NCBI GenBank assembly: GCA_036583965.1
Contig: JAZBQD010000014.1
Span: 69,115,835 to 69,179,834, forward strand
Direction of reading: 5' to 3'
Length of the DNA stretch: 64,000 bases
Origin: Prunella strophiata
Lineage: Eukaryota; Chordata; Aves; Passeriformes; Prunellidae
Below are positions 11,601 through 20,331 of the stretch, piece after piece (the first letter of the stretch is position 1; every line of letters starts with the position of its first letter). Below the pieces are notes generated by a model. That model was not told the origin of the DNA, ran no database searches, and saw nothing but the letters and a program-made list of their open reading frames with translations. The translations under genes were made by a program, and so were the position numbers.

Positions 11601-13531
11601 TGCTAAATTGCACAAAAGCCTCTGTGTGACTTCAAGAACCACCTTCTAAAGTCTTGGGGATACCCAGTGGACATCAGTGAGGAGCTAAGGATCACCAGAC
11701 AGCAGCTTCTTGTTTTCTAGGACTTCATGACTGCTGCCAAAACACTGCTGCAGGGTTTGTTATCAGTCCATTGGACTGTTCCAACCAGGCAGCTTCACTG
11801 GCATCATCTAATGTCCAAACTACCATCAACTTTTAGCTTTAAAGCTTTCCAACACCCTCAGTAAAGCCAGACAATTGCTAACAGTGACCCCATAACTTAC
11901 TGCCATCTCTTAGTCCCAGCACGGTGTGTGGGATATCAGCTGTGCAGTGGATTTGTTCCTAGGGCAGCATCTCAATCTAAGGCAGCACCTGCCTGTTCTC
12001 AGCCTGGCTCAGGGGTTCAGTGAGGACAGACAGATGTCCTCTCCTAGACCTGGCTGTCCCAGGGCACCAGGTCACCTCACCTATCTACACATCACTGCTT
12101 TCCTGGTGGAAGTGACTGCTGCCACTGACCTGCCAGCAGCACAGCTCCTGTGAAAACACCCTCATGTGCCTCAAGCAACATCAACCAGGTTGTTTCAGCA
12201 CTGTGAGCCAGTTCTTTGAGTTTTGCAACCGATTTTCCCCCTAAAGCAGGTGAGTGATCCCAGGTACCACTCCACTGGCAGTGGTGGAGGTACTCTCTCC
12301 CACTTGGACAGGTGGGTTTGTAAAACTGTGCTGGTTTGTGGCTGAATTCCCCAAAAAGGAATATGCATCCATAGCAATCAGGATTGAAAACAAAGGTCTT
12401 GGTGTCCCCACAGGGGAGAGATGTGGATGCTTCTGGAGAGAGATTCTTTCTGCTCTAGGAGGGATAGAGACAGATACAAGTGAAGAGTCTCACTCTTCCC
12501 ACCTGCTGCATGGCAGAAGATGCCAAATACAGACAAACACTGACATTTTAGACAAACACTGACATTTTAGACAAACTGGATTGTCTCACCTGACCCCCAG
12601 CAAGGCACAGGTATTCCATAGTTCCTGCATTGTATCTCAAGCCCACATGGGTGCCTCAGGTGCTACAGATCCTCTGATCTGATGAGATTTAGATAAATTA
12701 TTGTTGTCCTAAGTGACCCAAAGTCACATGTGGTATCTCTTATGGACCTGATAAATATGAGCACAGACCTGAAGCCTTCTTTTATAGAATCTGAGTGGTT
12801 TGGATTGGAAGGATCCTTAAAATCTTCTAGTTCCAGCCCCTCTGCCATGGGCAGGGACGCTTTCCACTTGGAATAGATCATAGCCTCCCAAACCACCACC
12901 CAAACTCTTGCAAAAAATTCATTGCTCTTTCAATCCCATTTCCATAGAAAATCTAAGCCACACAATAACACAACATAATAGCCCTCACTTGTAGAATTTT
13001 TTTTTTCCTTTCATTGTCAAGAACCGTTTTAGAAGCTGAAATCCATGAGGCTTGTTCCCTCCAGCACGACTTAAAAATCAAGTACAGTAAGACCACAGGC
13101 TGAAAGAACTATCCCCCGAGCTTGGAATAGTCGGGATTCCTCAGCCTGGAGTGTGGCCAGGACACGGCGGTGGCTGTGCCTGTGCAATGCCTCGTTAGCA
13201 CAGCCCGGGCTGGCTGTCGGACCGAACCGGTCCCGGAGCAGCACCAGCACCGCAGGGTGATCTCCTCCCGCTTAGCACCTCCAGCACAGCCCCAGCTTTG
13301 CTGTAACACCTTTGCTGTAACACGGACAGGTGGAATAAAGGCATTTTTATCAGGCTGCCCCGCTTGTCAGCACTGCTGCCGGAGCGGGGACAAGCCAGCC
13401 GCGAAACCCACCTGCTCGGCGATGCTGTAGTCGGCCAGCAGCTGCTGCTCCAGGTACCTGGCCATCAGCTCGGAGTCGGGCTGTGCTGCCGAGGCCGAGA
13501 GGCCGCAGCAGAGGCACAGCCAGAGCAGCAT
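2373..13531 (-). CDS. ITIH5: Inter-alpha-trypsin inhibitor heavy chain 5, 5' half (five exons, 3' end outside window)
   Basis: ITIH heavy chains are secreted proteins that bind hyaluronan and stabilise extracellular matrix; this is family knowledge. Five minus-strand exons join in frame to about 228 residues. They give a signal peptide with an ASA cleavage motif, a short linker containing RVPRQAKFLQRL, and most of the VIT domain, including STIISRYAFTTVSC, MQIPAAAFISNFTM and EELLQRRLGKYEY, followed by PQQLVGRLRVEVNILENSGI. These words match my memory of human ITIH5 better than ITIH1-4. The later VIT segment, the von Willebrand A domain and the C-terminal domain must lie left of base 1, since I found no further exon in 1-2066. 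Introns 1-4 are about 3.5, 5.7, 0.73 and 0.5 kb. All junctions are GT-AG and phases agree. Solo LTRs sit in introns 2 and 5. Confidence 0.93.
3127..3234 (-). CDS. ITIH5: ITIH5 exon 4 (VIT domain, lysine-rich segment)
   Basis: The exon is 108 bp with acceptor CTCTCCAG|GAGCATT and donor GGAAG|GTGAGT. One base completes the Met codon from exon 3, then it encodes SIGNKTYYGEVTGKEKKNST and a charged tail ending PPSPTEG. It leaves two bases for the next codon. The IGxKxYxGE core is conserved; the lysine-rich tail is the variable loop typical of this family member. NKT and NST are possible sequons. Confidence 0.92.
3969..4132 (-). CDS. ITIH5: ITIH5 exon 3 (start of VIT domain)
   Basis: The exon is 164 bp with acceptor CTCCTGTAG|GAAACC and donor TACCAT|GTAAGT. 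It starts in phase 0 and leaves two bases of a Met codon. It encodes the VIT-domain start: SEFQVRSTIISRYAFTTVSC, a variable loop, then FEMQIPAAAFISNFT. NFT is a possible N-glycosylation sequon. The STIISRYAFTTVSC and QIPAAAFI words are strong ITIH signatures. Confidence 0.95.
4420..5031 (+). mobile_element. Solo LTR, family A, copy 1 (6-bp target duplication), in ITIH5 intron 2
   Basis: A 612-bp element begins TGTCAGA and ends TCTGACA, perfect terminal inverted repeats. It is flanked by GTGAAA at 4414-4419 and 5032-5037. TATAAAA (4824-4830) precedes AATAAA (4912-4917). The 6-bp duplication fits an ERVK-type element. It lies antisense within ITIH5 intron 2, about 290 bases from exon 3. A copy in the other orientation is at 19285-19908. 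Confidence 0.93.
5038..6249. other. ITIH5 intron 2 interior, no feature seen
   Basis: Non-repetitive intronic sequence between the family A LTR and the LTR-like fragment. I found nothing to annotate. Confidence 0.6.
6250..6720 (-). mobile_element. Probable LTR fragment, minus strand
   Basis: The minus strand starts TGTTTTAGCC at 6720 and has a TATAAAAGC at about 6473-6465, with a downstream T-rich stretch and TTTTATTAAA. This layout resembles an LTR. I found no matching target duplication and no second copy in the window, so the ends are uncertain. It sits in ITIH5 intron 2. Confidence 0.4.
7480..7655 (-). mobile_element. Old CR1 LINE fragment
   Basis: Contains the diverged CR1 segment with CTGCAAGGAGTTCCACAGCT and TAATGGTATTTTATA, in reverse orientation. 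It adjoins a younger CR1 tail at 7661. Confidence 0.6.
7661..7800 (-). mobile_element. CR1 LINE 3' end
   Basis: Reverse-strand CR1 tail: AGAATCACAGAATGG, AAAGGGACCTTAAAGCCCAT, CTGCCATGGGCAGGGACACC and CAACCTGGCC follow in the standard order. It is in ITIH5 intron 2. Confidence 0.9.
8218..8919 (+). mobile_element. Solo LTR, family B, copy 1 (4-bp target duplication), in ITIH5 intron 2
   Basis: A 702-bp element starts TGTCTTAGG and ends near CCAAGGGA, where copy 3 has CCAAGACA. GCCT lies immediately outside both ends (8214-8217 and 8920-8923). It has AATAAA at 8768-8773. A 4-bp duplication is typical of class I (ERV1) elements. Relatives lie at 25341-25920 (reverse) and 37989-38777. Confidence 0.85.
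8951..8981. repeat. (AAC)n trinucleotide repeat
   Basis: Eight to nine ACA units just after the family B LTR at 8218-8919. Confidence 0.95.
8990..9840. other. ITIH5 intron 2, distal part
   Basis: Unique intronic sequence up to the exon 2 donor. A short ACACACAC run lies near 9787. No other feature. Confidence 0.6.
9846..9890 (-). CDS. ITIH5: ITIH5 exon 2 (45-bp micro-exon)
   Basis: The exon has an acceptor TTTGCAG|GTTGCT and a donor GGCTG|GTAGG. It is 45 bp, phase 0 at both ends, and encodes VARRVPRQAKFLQRL. The VPRQ...LLQRL-type word is present at the same place in human ITIH5. It joins exon 3 as LQRL-ETRPRMSEF, matching the family order. The basic VARRVPR run could be a propeptide-type processing region (inference). 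Confidence 0.9.
10165..10400 (+). mobile_element. CR1 LINE 3' end with duplicated tail
   Basis: Sense CR1 sequence (GGCCAGGCTGGATGGGGTTT, GAGCAGCCTGGTCTAGTGGA) runs to a tail CCAACCCAAATCATTCTATG. The last ~67 bases (10264-10330) are repeated almost exactly at 10331-10397. Confidence 0.9.
10996..11250. repeat. Polypurine block switching to polypyrimidine block
   Basis: GAGAGGA-type repeats on the plus strand (10996-11098) are followed directly by CTTCTCT-type repeats (11101-11250). The two halves are roughly complementary, so the region could form a long imperfect hairpin. It is in ITIH5 intron 1. Confidence 0.9.
11260..12780. other. ITIH5 intron 1 interior
   Basis: Unique sequence apart from the 21-bp duplication. 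No exon or recognised repeat seen. Confidence 0.55.
12530..12575. repeat. 21-bp tandem duplication
   Basis: AGACAAACACTGACATTTT occurs twice in tandem, followed by a third partial AGACAAAC. It is in ITIH5 intron 1. Confidence 0.9.
12783..12905 (-). mobile_element. CR1 LINE 3' end fragment
   Basis: Reverse CR1 tail with AGAATCTGAGTGGTTTGG, TAGTTCCAGCCCC and CTGCCATGGGCAGGGACGC, truncated after about 120 bases. It is in ITIH5 intron 1. Confidence 0.85.
13412..13531 (-). CDS. ITIH5: ITIH5 exon 1 (start codon, signal peptide)
   Basis: The exon encodes 40 residues from ATG at 13531-13529 to the donor GAGCAG|GTGGGT, ending in phase 0. Residues 1-15 (MLLWLCLCCGLSASA) form a hydrophobic leader ending in an AxA-type cleavage motif. 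The mature N-terminus would begin AQPDSELMARYLEQQ. I chose this ATG because of the leader. The frame stays open for more than 400 bases upstream, to an ATG at 13942, but that stretch encodes repeat-derived low-complexity sequence. Confidence 0.9.
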
Positions 13532-13607
13532 GGTGCGGGGAGCCGGGGCTGCTGCCCGCCGAGAGCGCACAGCCGCGGCAGCCCGGGGACACACAGCGAC
13601 CCGCCCG

Positions 13608-13672
13608 CTCCTCTCCTCCTCCTCCTCCTCCTCCTCCTCCTCCTCCTCCTCCTGCTGCTCCTCCTGCTGCTC
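13608..13672 (-). repeat. (CCT)n/(AGG)n trinucleotide repeat upstream of ITIH5 ATG
   Basis: About 65 bases of mostly pure CTC/CCT on the plus strand, ending in CTG-interrupted units. On the ITIH5 sense strand it reads (GGA)n, 77-141 bases upstream of the start codon, so it is probably in the 5' UTR or core promoter. Runs of GGAGG are compatible with G-quadruplex formation (inference). Confidence 0.95.
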
Positions 13673-13809
13673 CTGCCCAGCCCGGGACCGGCCCCTTTTC
13701 CTCCTGTGCTGCCGGGAATCCCTGCAGGGCTCGCATCCCCCGCCGGGTCCCGCCGCACTCCGGCTCCTCATCAGCCCCTCCTTGTGCCCCGGGACAGCGG
13801 CGCTGCCGG

Positions 13810-13995
13810 GGCACCCCGAGCGCTGCCACTTGTCATTTCTGTGCCGGGCACCCCGACTGCTGCCACTTGTCATTCCGGTGCTGGGGCACCCCGAGTGCTG
13901 CCACTTGTCATTCCGGTGCTGGGGGACCCCGAGCGCTGCCACTTGTCATTTCGGTGCTGGGACACCCCGAGCGCTGCCACTTGTCATTTCGGTGC
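13810..13995. repeat. 38-39-bp minisatellite, five copies, in ITIH5 promoter
   Basis: Five tandem units share CTGCCACTTGTCATT followed by a GGTGCTGGGGCACCCCGAG-type half. Units differ at a few bases (CATTTCGGT versus CATTCCGGT; GAGCGC versus GAGTGC). The array lies 280-465 bases upstream of the ITIH5 ATG inside the CpG island. Confidence 0.92.
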
Positions 13996-14478
13996 CTACA
14001 GCTCCTCTCAGCGAGGAAAATGCTGGGGGGACAGTTCCTTCACCTGGCTGGGTGCCCCAGTGCCAGTGTCTCTCCCCATGCCCTTAGGGAGCACAAGCTC
14101 GGGAGATGCTTCGAGGTTGGAGTTTTCTTAAAGGATGGTAAAACTCTCTGATTTCACCCTCTGTGCAGGGAAAGTTTCTCATTCCCCATCCGGAGAGCCC
14201 TGGCTGCTTTAGGAAAGCTGCCCCCAGGGCAGGGCAGGGCTCCCTCTGCCCCCTCACCTTGGCAAGGTGGCCAAGACACGTAAATTCATTTTAAAATCCA
14301 CGTGAATCCACCTCCCTCCTGCCATGCAGACTGTGTTTGCCAGCCGGGCAAAGCTGGGGTGCCCTCCTGCCCTTCCCTCCAGCTCCCAAAGGCAGAGCCC
14401 TCTCCTGCCCGCCAGTCCCGGGGGAAGGTGGGCACTTGTGGCACAGGCTGGATTCTCCTGGCAGCTGCCAGGGACGTT

Positions 14479-14590
14479 CCTGTGGGGCAGACACTGCCAG
14501 GGATGCTCCTGGGGCAGACACTGCCAGGGGTGCTCCTGGGGCAGACACTGCCAGGGATGCTCCTGTGGGGCAGACACTGCCAGCTGGCAC
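14479..14590. repeat. 27-29-bp minisatellite, four copies
   Basis: Four tandem units with core GGGGCAGACACTGCCAGGG and a linker of GATGCTCCT or GTGCTCCT; the first and last carry an extra GT. It is about 1 kb upstream of ITIH5. Confidence 0.9.
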
Positions 14591-14727
14591 TGCCAGGGCA
14601 GCTCTCACCTCCAGGCTCTCGGGAGCCTGTATCTGCAGCGCTCACCTCGGCCCAAATCAGGTGTATTTGCTACTTTGTTTTTCTGTGACAGCAGTAACCT
14701 CTCAAATGTAGCAGACACAAACTTCCT

Positions 14728-15172
14728 CTCTTTTTTTTTTTTTTTTTTTTTTTTCCTTTGGTTTTGTTTTGGGTTGGTTTTTTTGTTGGGTTTTTGTTCT
14801 TTGTTTGTTGGGTTTTTTGTTTGTTTTGGTTTTGTTTTTTTTGTTGGGGGGGAGCGTAAGAGAAGGAGAGAGCAGAGAAGGAAGAGACGAGACGAGAAGA
14901 GCACAGAGAGAGCAGAGAAGAAGGAGAAAGAGAAGCAGTAAGAGAAAGGAGAAGTGAAGATAGAAATGAGAAGAGAAGAGTCCAGAGATCGACGGAGAGA
15001 AGAGAAGCCGAGGCTCTCCTCCCGCTCTAGTCAATTCTCTCCTCCATCGGAGAAATACCAGAGAAGAGAAGAGAAGAAGAGAATGCCGATCCCATCTACC
15101 ATCCTATCTTATCTCTCTCCTCTCCTCTCCTCTCCTCTCCTCTCCTCTCCTCTCCTCTCTGGCCTTTCTGAG
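14728..15172. repeat. T-rich tract, GA-rich block and (CTCTC)n block
   Basis: T25 and a T/G-rich tract (14731-14850) lead into an irregular GA-rich block (about 14855-15095), then a clean CTCTC pentanucleotide run (about 15114-15162). It shows the same purine-to-pyrimidine order as at 10996-11250. Confidence 0.88.
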
Positions 15173-15179
15173 GCTTTGT

Positions 15180-16990
15180 GTTCTCCAAATCTCACACATA
15201 TTTTTGAGGTGCTCTCCTTTCAGAAGGGAGGAGGGCAGCCAGAGATGGAGCAAAGGGAAGGTCATGGTCAGCATATTCTGAACGCACTTCTTAGCAAATG
15301 CATGGTGTCACTGAGGCTGAGGTGACACCATGGTCACACATGAGGAGGAAAGGAATCAAAAACCTGTCCAGTCCTTTTCCCACTGGGAAAACAGTTGAAG
15401 CATTTTCTTCAGCTCCTCACCATTTCAGAGTGTGGTGGAAGAGATCTGAGCCATCCATTGGGGATCAGTGAAGACACTGTGAGGGTTCAGGCTGAGACCT
15501 GGCTTAAGAACACACCAACAGGATGCTGTATTAAGTATTAATACATCAGGTTTTAAGTATTTTTCATCTGTTTCCAGTTATTCCCACATGCCTTGGCTAG
15601 CTCAGACAGAGAAGTGCATGGGAGCAGTGTGGGAAATGGGACTGCAGCCTCCTGTGCCCTTTCCACTGACTTGAGGATGGTCTCAACCTGCTCTGTGTTT
15701 CACTACCCTGGGGACACAGATGTGTAAAAGTCCTACAGTGTATGTTTAGAGATGCTGAAAACAGGCATCCAAACCAATACATAAAGCATGATTTTCCTCC
15801 TGTTCTGGACAACCTCAAAGGAATCAAGACACCTCTGTAAAAGCAAGTCAAAAGCAGCCTGCTAACCCTAGGGGTGACAGTAGTTTCTGGTCAGGAAGGG
15901 GAGGTGTTTGCCACTTTGAAATGACCATTGCACAGCCAGGAGGCATTTGGAATGTCACCCAAATCTCACCAGCTGCAGCATTTGGCCACTCTGCACCTCC
16001 CACTGCCCAGGTGGGGACCTGAGGGCCAGGGTGTACCAGAACAGAGAGACTCTGCAAAGATGCTGCAATAAAGCTGAGCCTAAGCACACCTGGTGAAAGC
16101 AGGGTATTCAAGCCAGAACAGGATCCTCCAGCAGGAACAGGATCACCAAGGGGCATGAGAGAGTGAGCTGGGAAAAGCACTGCCCTTCCTAAAGGGATTA
16201 GGAGCAGCCAGCTCTGCTTATGCCCCCCTCAGCAAGGGCATGTAAGGACACAGCACGTGGGTAAGACCAAGGTGTGTTTTCATGTGGTTCACATGCAGTT
16301 AGGCTTGCTGAGTGAACATTGAGCCTGGGGTCTTGATTGTTCACATTATCCCCTCTTCCTCCTGCTTGGAATACATTCTCCTGGTTTGGGGTGTGAGCAT
16401 GGCAGGCCCTGTTCCAGGGGTGCTGCTGGAGCCCAAGACAAGCAGCTACTCAGGTGTGCTCACATCAGACATGTCCTGTGCTGACTTTTGCAGACTTAGC
16501 AAGCTGAGCAGCTGTTCTTTGGATGGGGGCTCAGCAAATTAAATTTCCTGATGTGCCTGCAGCCAGCATGAGCAGAGGCAGCAGAGAGAGGGGCAGGATC
16601 CACCAGCTGAGCTTTCACACACATTTCACCTGGAACAGATCATTTTATATCAAGGAGTCTCTCTGTGTTGACACACAAACACGAGCACCTTGGTGACCTC
16701 ATGCAGGGTTAAATGCCCAACCAGAAGTGTCTGAAACAGCAACTAAATGTACCCAAAGCACCAACAAACTGTACACTTCAGTGGCATTCCAAGCCAGCAA
16801 ATGGATCAAGAAATTGGCAAGAATCCCAAAGGGTTACACAGGTGTAGTCACAGAGAAATGTCCAGAGGAAAAATTAATTACCATGAAGTTAAGAGAATTG
16901 CATTCCATATTTTCCTTCAGGTCTTAATCTAAGCAATCTCCTCTGAAACATCTGGCATGTGATCTGCTGCTCTCCAATTCTGGCACTATT
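15180..16990. other. Intergenic, ITIH5 to ITIH2
   Basis: No exon, CpG island or recognised repeat. Open frames are short and not gene-like. Confidence 0.55.
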
Positions 16991-16997
16991 GAGAAAG

Positions 16998-17515
16998 AAT
17001 CACAGAGTGGTTTGGGTTGGAAGGGAGCATAAAAATCTTCTAGTTCCAAGCCCCCTGCCATAAGCAGGAATGCCACCAGGTTGCTCCAGCCTGGACCTGC
17101 ACACTTCCAGGGATGGGGCATCCACATCTTCTGTGGGCAGCCTGTTCCAGTGCCCTCACCATCATCTGCAAAAAGAATTTCTTCCTAATATCTAATCTAA
17201 ACATCTCCTCTTTTAGTTTAAAACTGCTACCCCTTGTCCTGTCACTTCATGTCCAGGTAAAAAGTCAGTCTCCCTGTTTTTTATAAGCTCCCTGTAAGTA
17301 CTGAAAGGCTGATATAAAGAGTCTCCAGAGCCTTTTCTTCTCCAGGCTGAACACCCCCAGCTCTCCCAGCCTGAATCCATAGCAGAGGTTCTCCAGCCCC
17401 CAGAGCATCTTTGTGGCCTCCTCTGGACCTGCTCCAACATATCTTTGTCATGTTGAAGTCTCCAAACCCAGATGAAGCCCTCCAGGCAGGGTTCTATGAG
17501 GACAAAGAAGAGTAG
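16998..17515 (-). mobile_element. CR1 LINE 3' portion (about 520 bp)
   Basis: Reverse CR1 from the tail AGAATCACAGAGTGGTTTGG through GGGCAGCCTGTTCCAGTGCC, CTACCCCTTGTCCTGTCAC, CTCCAGGCTGAACACCCCCA and TGGCCTCCTCTGGACCTGCT. These are standard avian CR1 words in correct order. Confidence 0.93.
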
Positions 17516-18689
17516 AAAGGTATTTTTTGGGTTCCCAGTGCCTGCTGGTCTCCCTGCTGCCATTAACTGTGAGCACCATGGCCCAGCAGAGCATTTCAGA
17601 ACTTCCAAAGCTGGCATTATCCTGATGAAAATCACCCAAAGTCTCTGCAAAAAGGCCTTGATTCTGAGGGTGTCTGTGTCTGGAGCCCTGCTGTACATCC
17701 ATATCTATAATTTCCCAGAATGGCTGGTGTGTGATGGGATTAATGCCAGGCAGTCACACCAAGCCTGCTCCTTGCAGCTACACCCTGTTCTCACCTGGAT
17801 CACTGGAAATTCCCAGATATGAAATGCAAGATGAGAAGAAGATGCTGGCTATCTCATCAGACACAGAAGCTGTGACATTTCTCCCCAGGTGCAAGCCAAA
17901 CTAGCAAAATTTAATTATTCTGAGGGCCAGGCTCTGCACAGCACTAATCCAGGTGGTTCAGGGCAAACAGTGCATCCAAACTTCCTTCCAGAGGAATCCC
18001 AGCCATGAGAGGACAACTCAGTGGAAGAGCCCAATGGACACACGGCACAAAACATCCTACTGAGAGCCTGTCCTCCTCATGAAATTCTGGGGAGGTTCAC
18101 CTAAACGGATGGTAGGGCTCTGAGCATCCTCAGCTCTTGTTTCTCTCGTGTATTGTCTGAGAGGTTTCAGCTTTTTGGGCGCTTTTGGGCAGAATATTTG
18201 AGCAGTTTGTGCCATCTAGTGGTCAAACTAATTTCTCAAGCAATATTTTTACTTTAAAAAAAAAAAAATTAAACCATATTTAGTGGTTGAGAGATGACTG
18301 AAATAAGGGGTTGCAAACTTGTTTTTTTAAGTAAACTTTGTTCTAAAGGGATTTTTCAATCTCTTCAGAGCAGCAGTGATTTTCTTCTTGGTCCAAAGGC
18401 CCAAATGACTTCAGAACAGCTTTAAGTTTCTGATGAGGCAGGACTGGTCACCCTAAACTAGGGGCAAATGTGTGAACAAAAATCAGTTTATATACAAAAT
18501 TCGAGCTAAACTAAAATAATTCATCAACACAGCAAAGACTGGCTGCCCTGTCCTGCTGCTCTTGTAGCTCTGGAGAAGCCCTGTCAGCCACAGCTACAAT
18601 TGCACTCATTGAGGGTTTTCCTAAGCTAGCTTTGAGGTAAATAACTTAAATACTGCCAGACTGTAGCACAAATAGTGGGGTCAGCAGGA
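17516..18689. other. Intergenic, ITIH5 to ITIH2
   Basis: Unique sequence between two CR1 fragments, with an A tract near 18256. Nothing else seen. Confidence 0.55.
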
Positions 18690-19236
18690 CAGGGCAGTGG
18701 CCATCCCCCTGAATTTGTCAGGGGTGAGGCCACAACTTGAATCCTGGGTTCAGCTTTGGGCCCCTCAACACAAGAAGGAAATTGAAGCTCTGGAATGTAT
18801 CCAGAGAAGAGAACTGAGCTGGGGAAGGGTCTGGAGCACCAGACTCTGGAGGAGGTCAGCATGGAGAAAAGGAGGCTCTCCTTTTTTTTTATTCTCCTTT
18901 TTTTGGGTGAAGTTCTCACTCTCTACATCTCCCTGACAGGAGGGTGCAGCCAAGCAAGGGTTGATCTCTTCTCCTGGGTAACCAGGGATGAGAGGAAATG
19001 GCCTCAAGTTGCACCAGGGGATATCCAGGTTGTACATTAGAGAAAATTTCTTCACCAAAAGTGGTGCTAAGCACTGGAGCAGGCTGCTCAGGGCAGTGGT
19101 GGAATCACCATCCCTTGGAAGTATCCAAAAAACACCTGGATGTGGAAGTTGGGGATTGCTGTGGGGGACATGGCAGTGCTGGGGCTGGACCAGATGGTCT
19201 TGAAGATCTGTTCCAACCTAAATGATTCTATGATTA
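18690..19236 (+). mobile_element. CR1 LINE 3' portion with internal T tract
   Basis: Sense CR1 from GTGAGGCCACAACTTGAATC through GGGCCCCTCAACACAAGAAG, CTGGAGCAGGCTGCTCAGGG and GGACCAGATGGTCTTGAAGA to the tail TTCCAACCTAAATGATTCTA. A T/TTC-rich interruption lies at about 18880-18915. The family A LTR inserted about 50 bases after its end. Confidence 0.92.
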
Positions 19237-19284
19237 TTGAAAAGCCCTGCTCCCATCCTCTCTATTCCCCTCCTGTTCAATCCC

Positions 19285-19908
19285 TGTCAGAGGTCTCTCA
19301 GGAGCTCAATTTTGACCCTGATCTGTTTGAGAGTCTCTGTGTCCCAGCCCAAGAACCAAAGGAGGAGTCAGGAGTCTTCTTGTGCAGTTTTCAAGACTGT
19401 TTATTTCTTATCTAACAAATTTTCTCCCTGACCAGCCCAGGTCTGTTCAGCAGGTCAGTCCCAGGCACACTGCCCACCTCTGGGGTGGTGTTGTCTTTTT
19501 ATACTAAAAACTACCTGTACATTATTTACAGTTACTTTCCAATACCTATCACCCATGTTACACAGTCCAACTCTACTCTAAACCAATCCAAAAGTGCCAC
19601 CATCACCCAGAAGATGGAGGCTGTGAAGAAGGAGAAAGAAGGACAGAACACGCCCAAATTCCTCCATCTTGACCCCCAAACCCTTATTCTAAAAAAATCC
19701 CAAAATTCTACTTTTTCACCTTGTGATAAGCTAATTATTAATCTGCTTAATTTTTGTGGCTTGTAACTCTTCATATAAGGTTGGTAATTTTTTCCATGGC
19801 TCAAAATCAAAGGCACAGGGGTCTTGGGCTCTGTACCAAGGGCTCTGAGCCCCCTGCCAGGGGCTGGAGCCACCCAGGGCAGCCAGAGGGATGTGCTGGG
19901 TTCTGACA
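19285..19908 (-). mobile_element. Solo LTR, family A, copy 2 (6-bp target duplication), between ITIH5 and ITIH2
   Basis: A 624-bp reverse-orientation relative of the LTR at 4420-5031. It is flanked by AATCCC at 19279-19284 and 19909-19914, a perfect 6-bp duplication. On the minus strand it keeps TATAAAA (19503-19497) and AATAAA (19405-19400). Its promoter would fire leftward, the direction of ITIH5. It begins about 1.3 kb upstream of the ITIH2 start codon and is inserted just after a CR1 3' end. Confidence 0.93.
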
Positions 19909-20189
19909 AATCCCCTCTCCCAAACACAGCACTCCTCCCACCTCTCTCACCTGGCAGAGAGCTGGAAGGCTCTGCTGGCATTCCTGGTGAACTTCTGGAG
20001 GCTCAGACTGAGAAACAATCTGTGGAAAAGAAAGGATGAGTAACAGCAGACTTGTGCCACAGAAATCTCTTGCTGAAACATGGAAGTGTAACATAACATA
20101 AGGGAAGACAACAAAATTTTATATATTAGTATTATATAGTGAATTTCATATAACACCATATAGTATACAAGAAAATGTCCTGTAATGGG

Positions 20190-20331
20190 ATAGAATAGAA
20201 TGGAATGGAATGGAATGGAATGGAATGGAATGGAATGGAATGGAATAGAATAGAATAGACTAGAATAGAATAGAATAGAATAGAATAGAATAGAATAGAA
20301 TAGAATAGAATAGAATAGAATAGAATAGAAA
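20190..20331. repeat. Pentanucleotide array with two homogeneous blocks
   Basis: TGGAA units (about 20200-20244) are followed by TAGAA units (about 20245-20331) with a single TAGAC variant between. It lies about 860 bases upstream of the ITIH2 ATG. Confidence 0.96.

Larger units (their letters stand above)
13130..13995 (-). promoter_or_regulatory. ITIH5: CpG-rich ITIH5 promoter and 5' region
   Basis: CpG dinucleotides, rare elsewhere in the window, are dense around exon 1 and up to about 450 bases upstream of the ATG. This is the usual picture of a CpG-island promoter for a broadly expressed gene. The transcription start cannot be fixed from sequence alone. The island contains a trinucleotide repeat and a 38-39-bp minisatellite (separate entries). 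Confidence 0.75.

Noticed and set aside
13364..14131. 255-residue plus-strand open frame over the ITIH5 promoter
   Set aside because: Polyleucine and repeat units come from the CTC repeat and the minisatellite; it is antisense to real exon 1.
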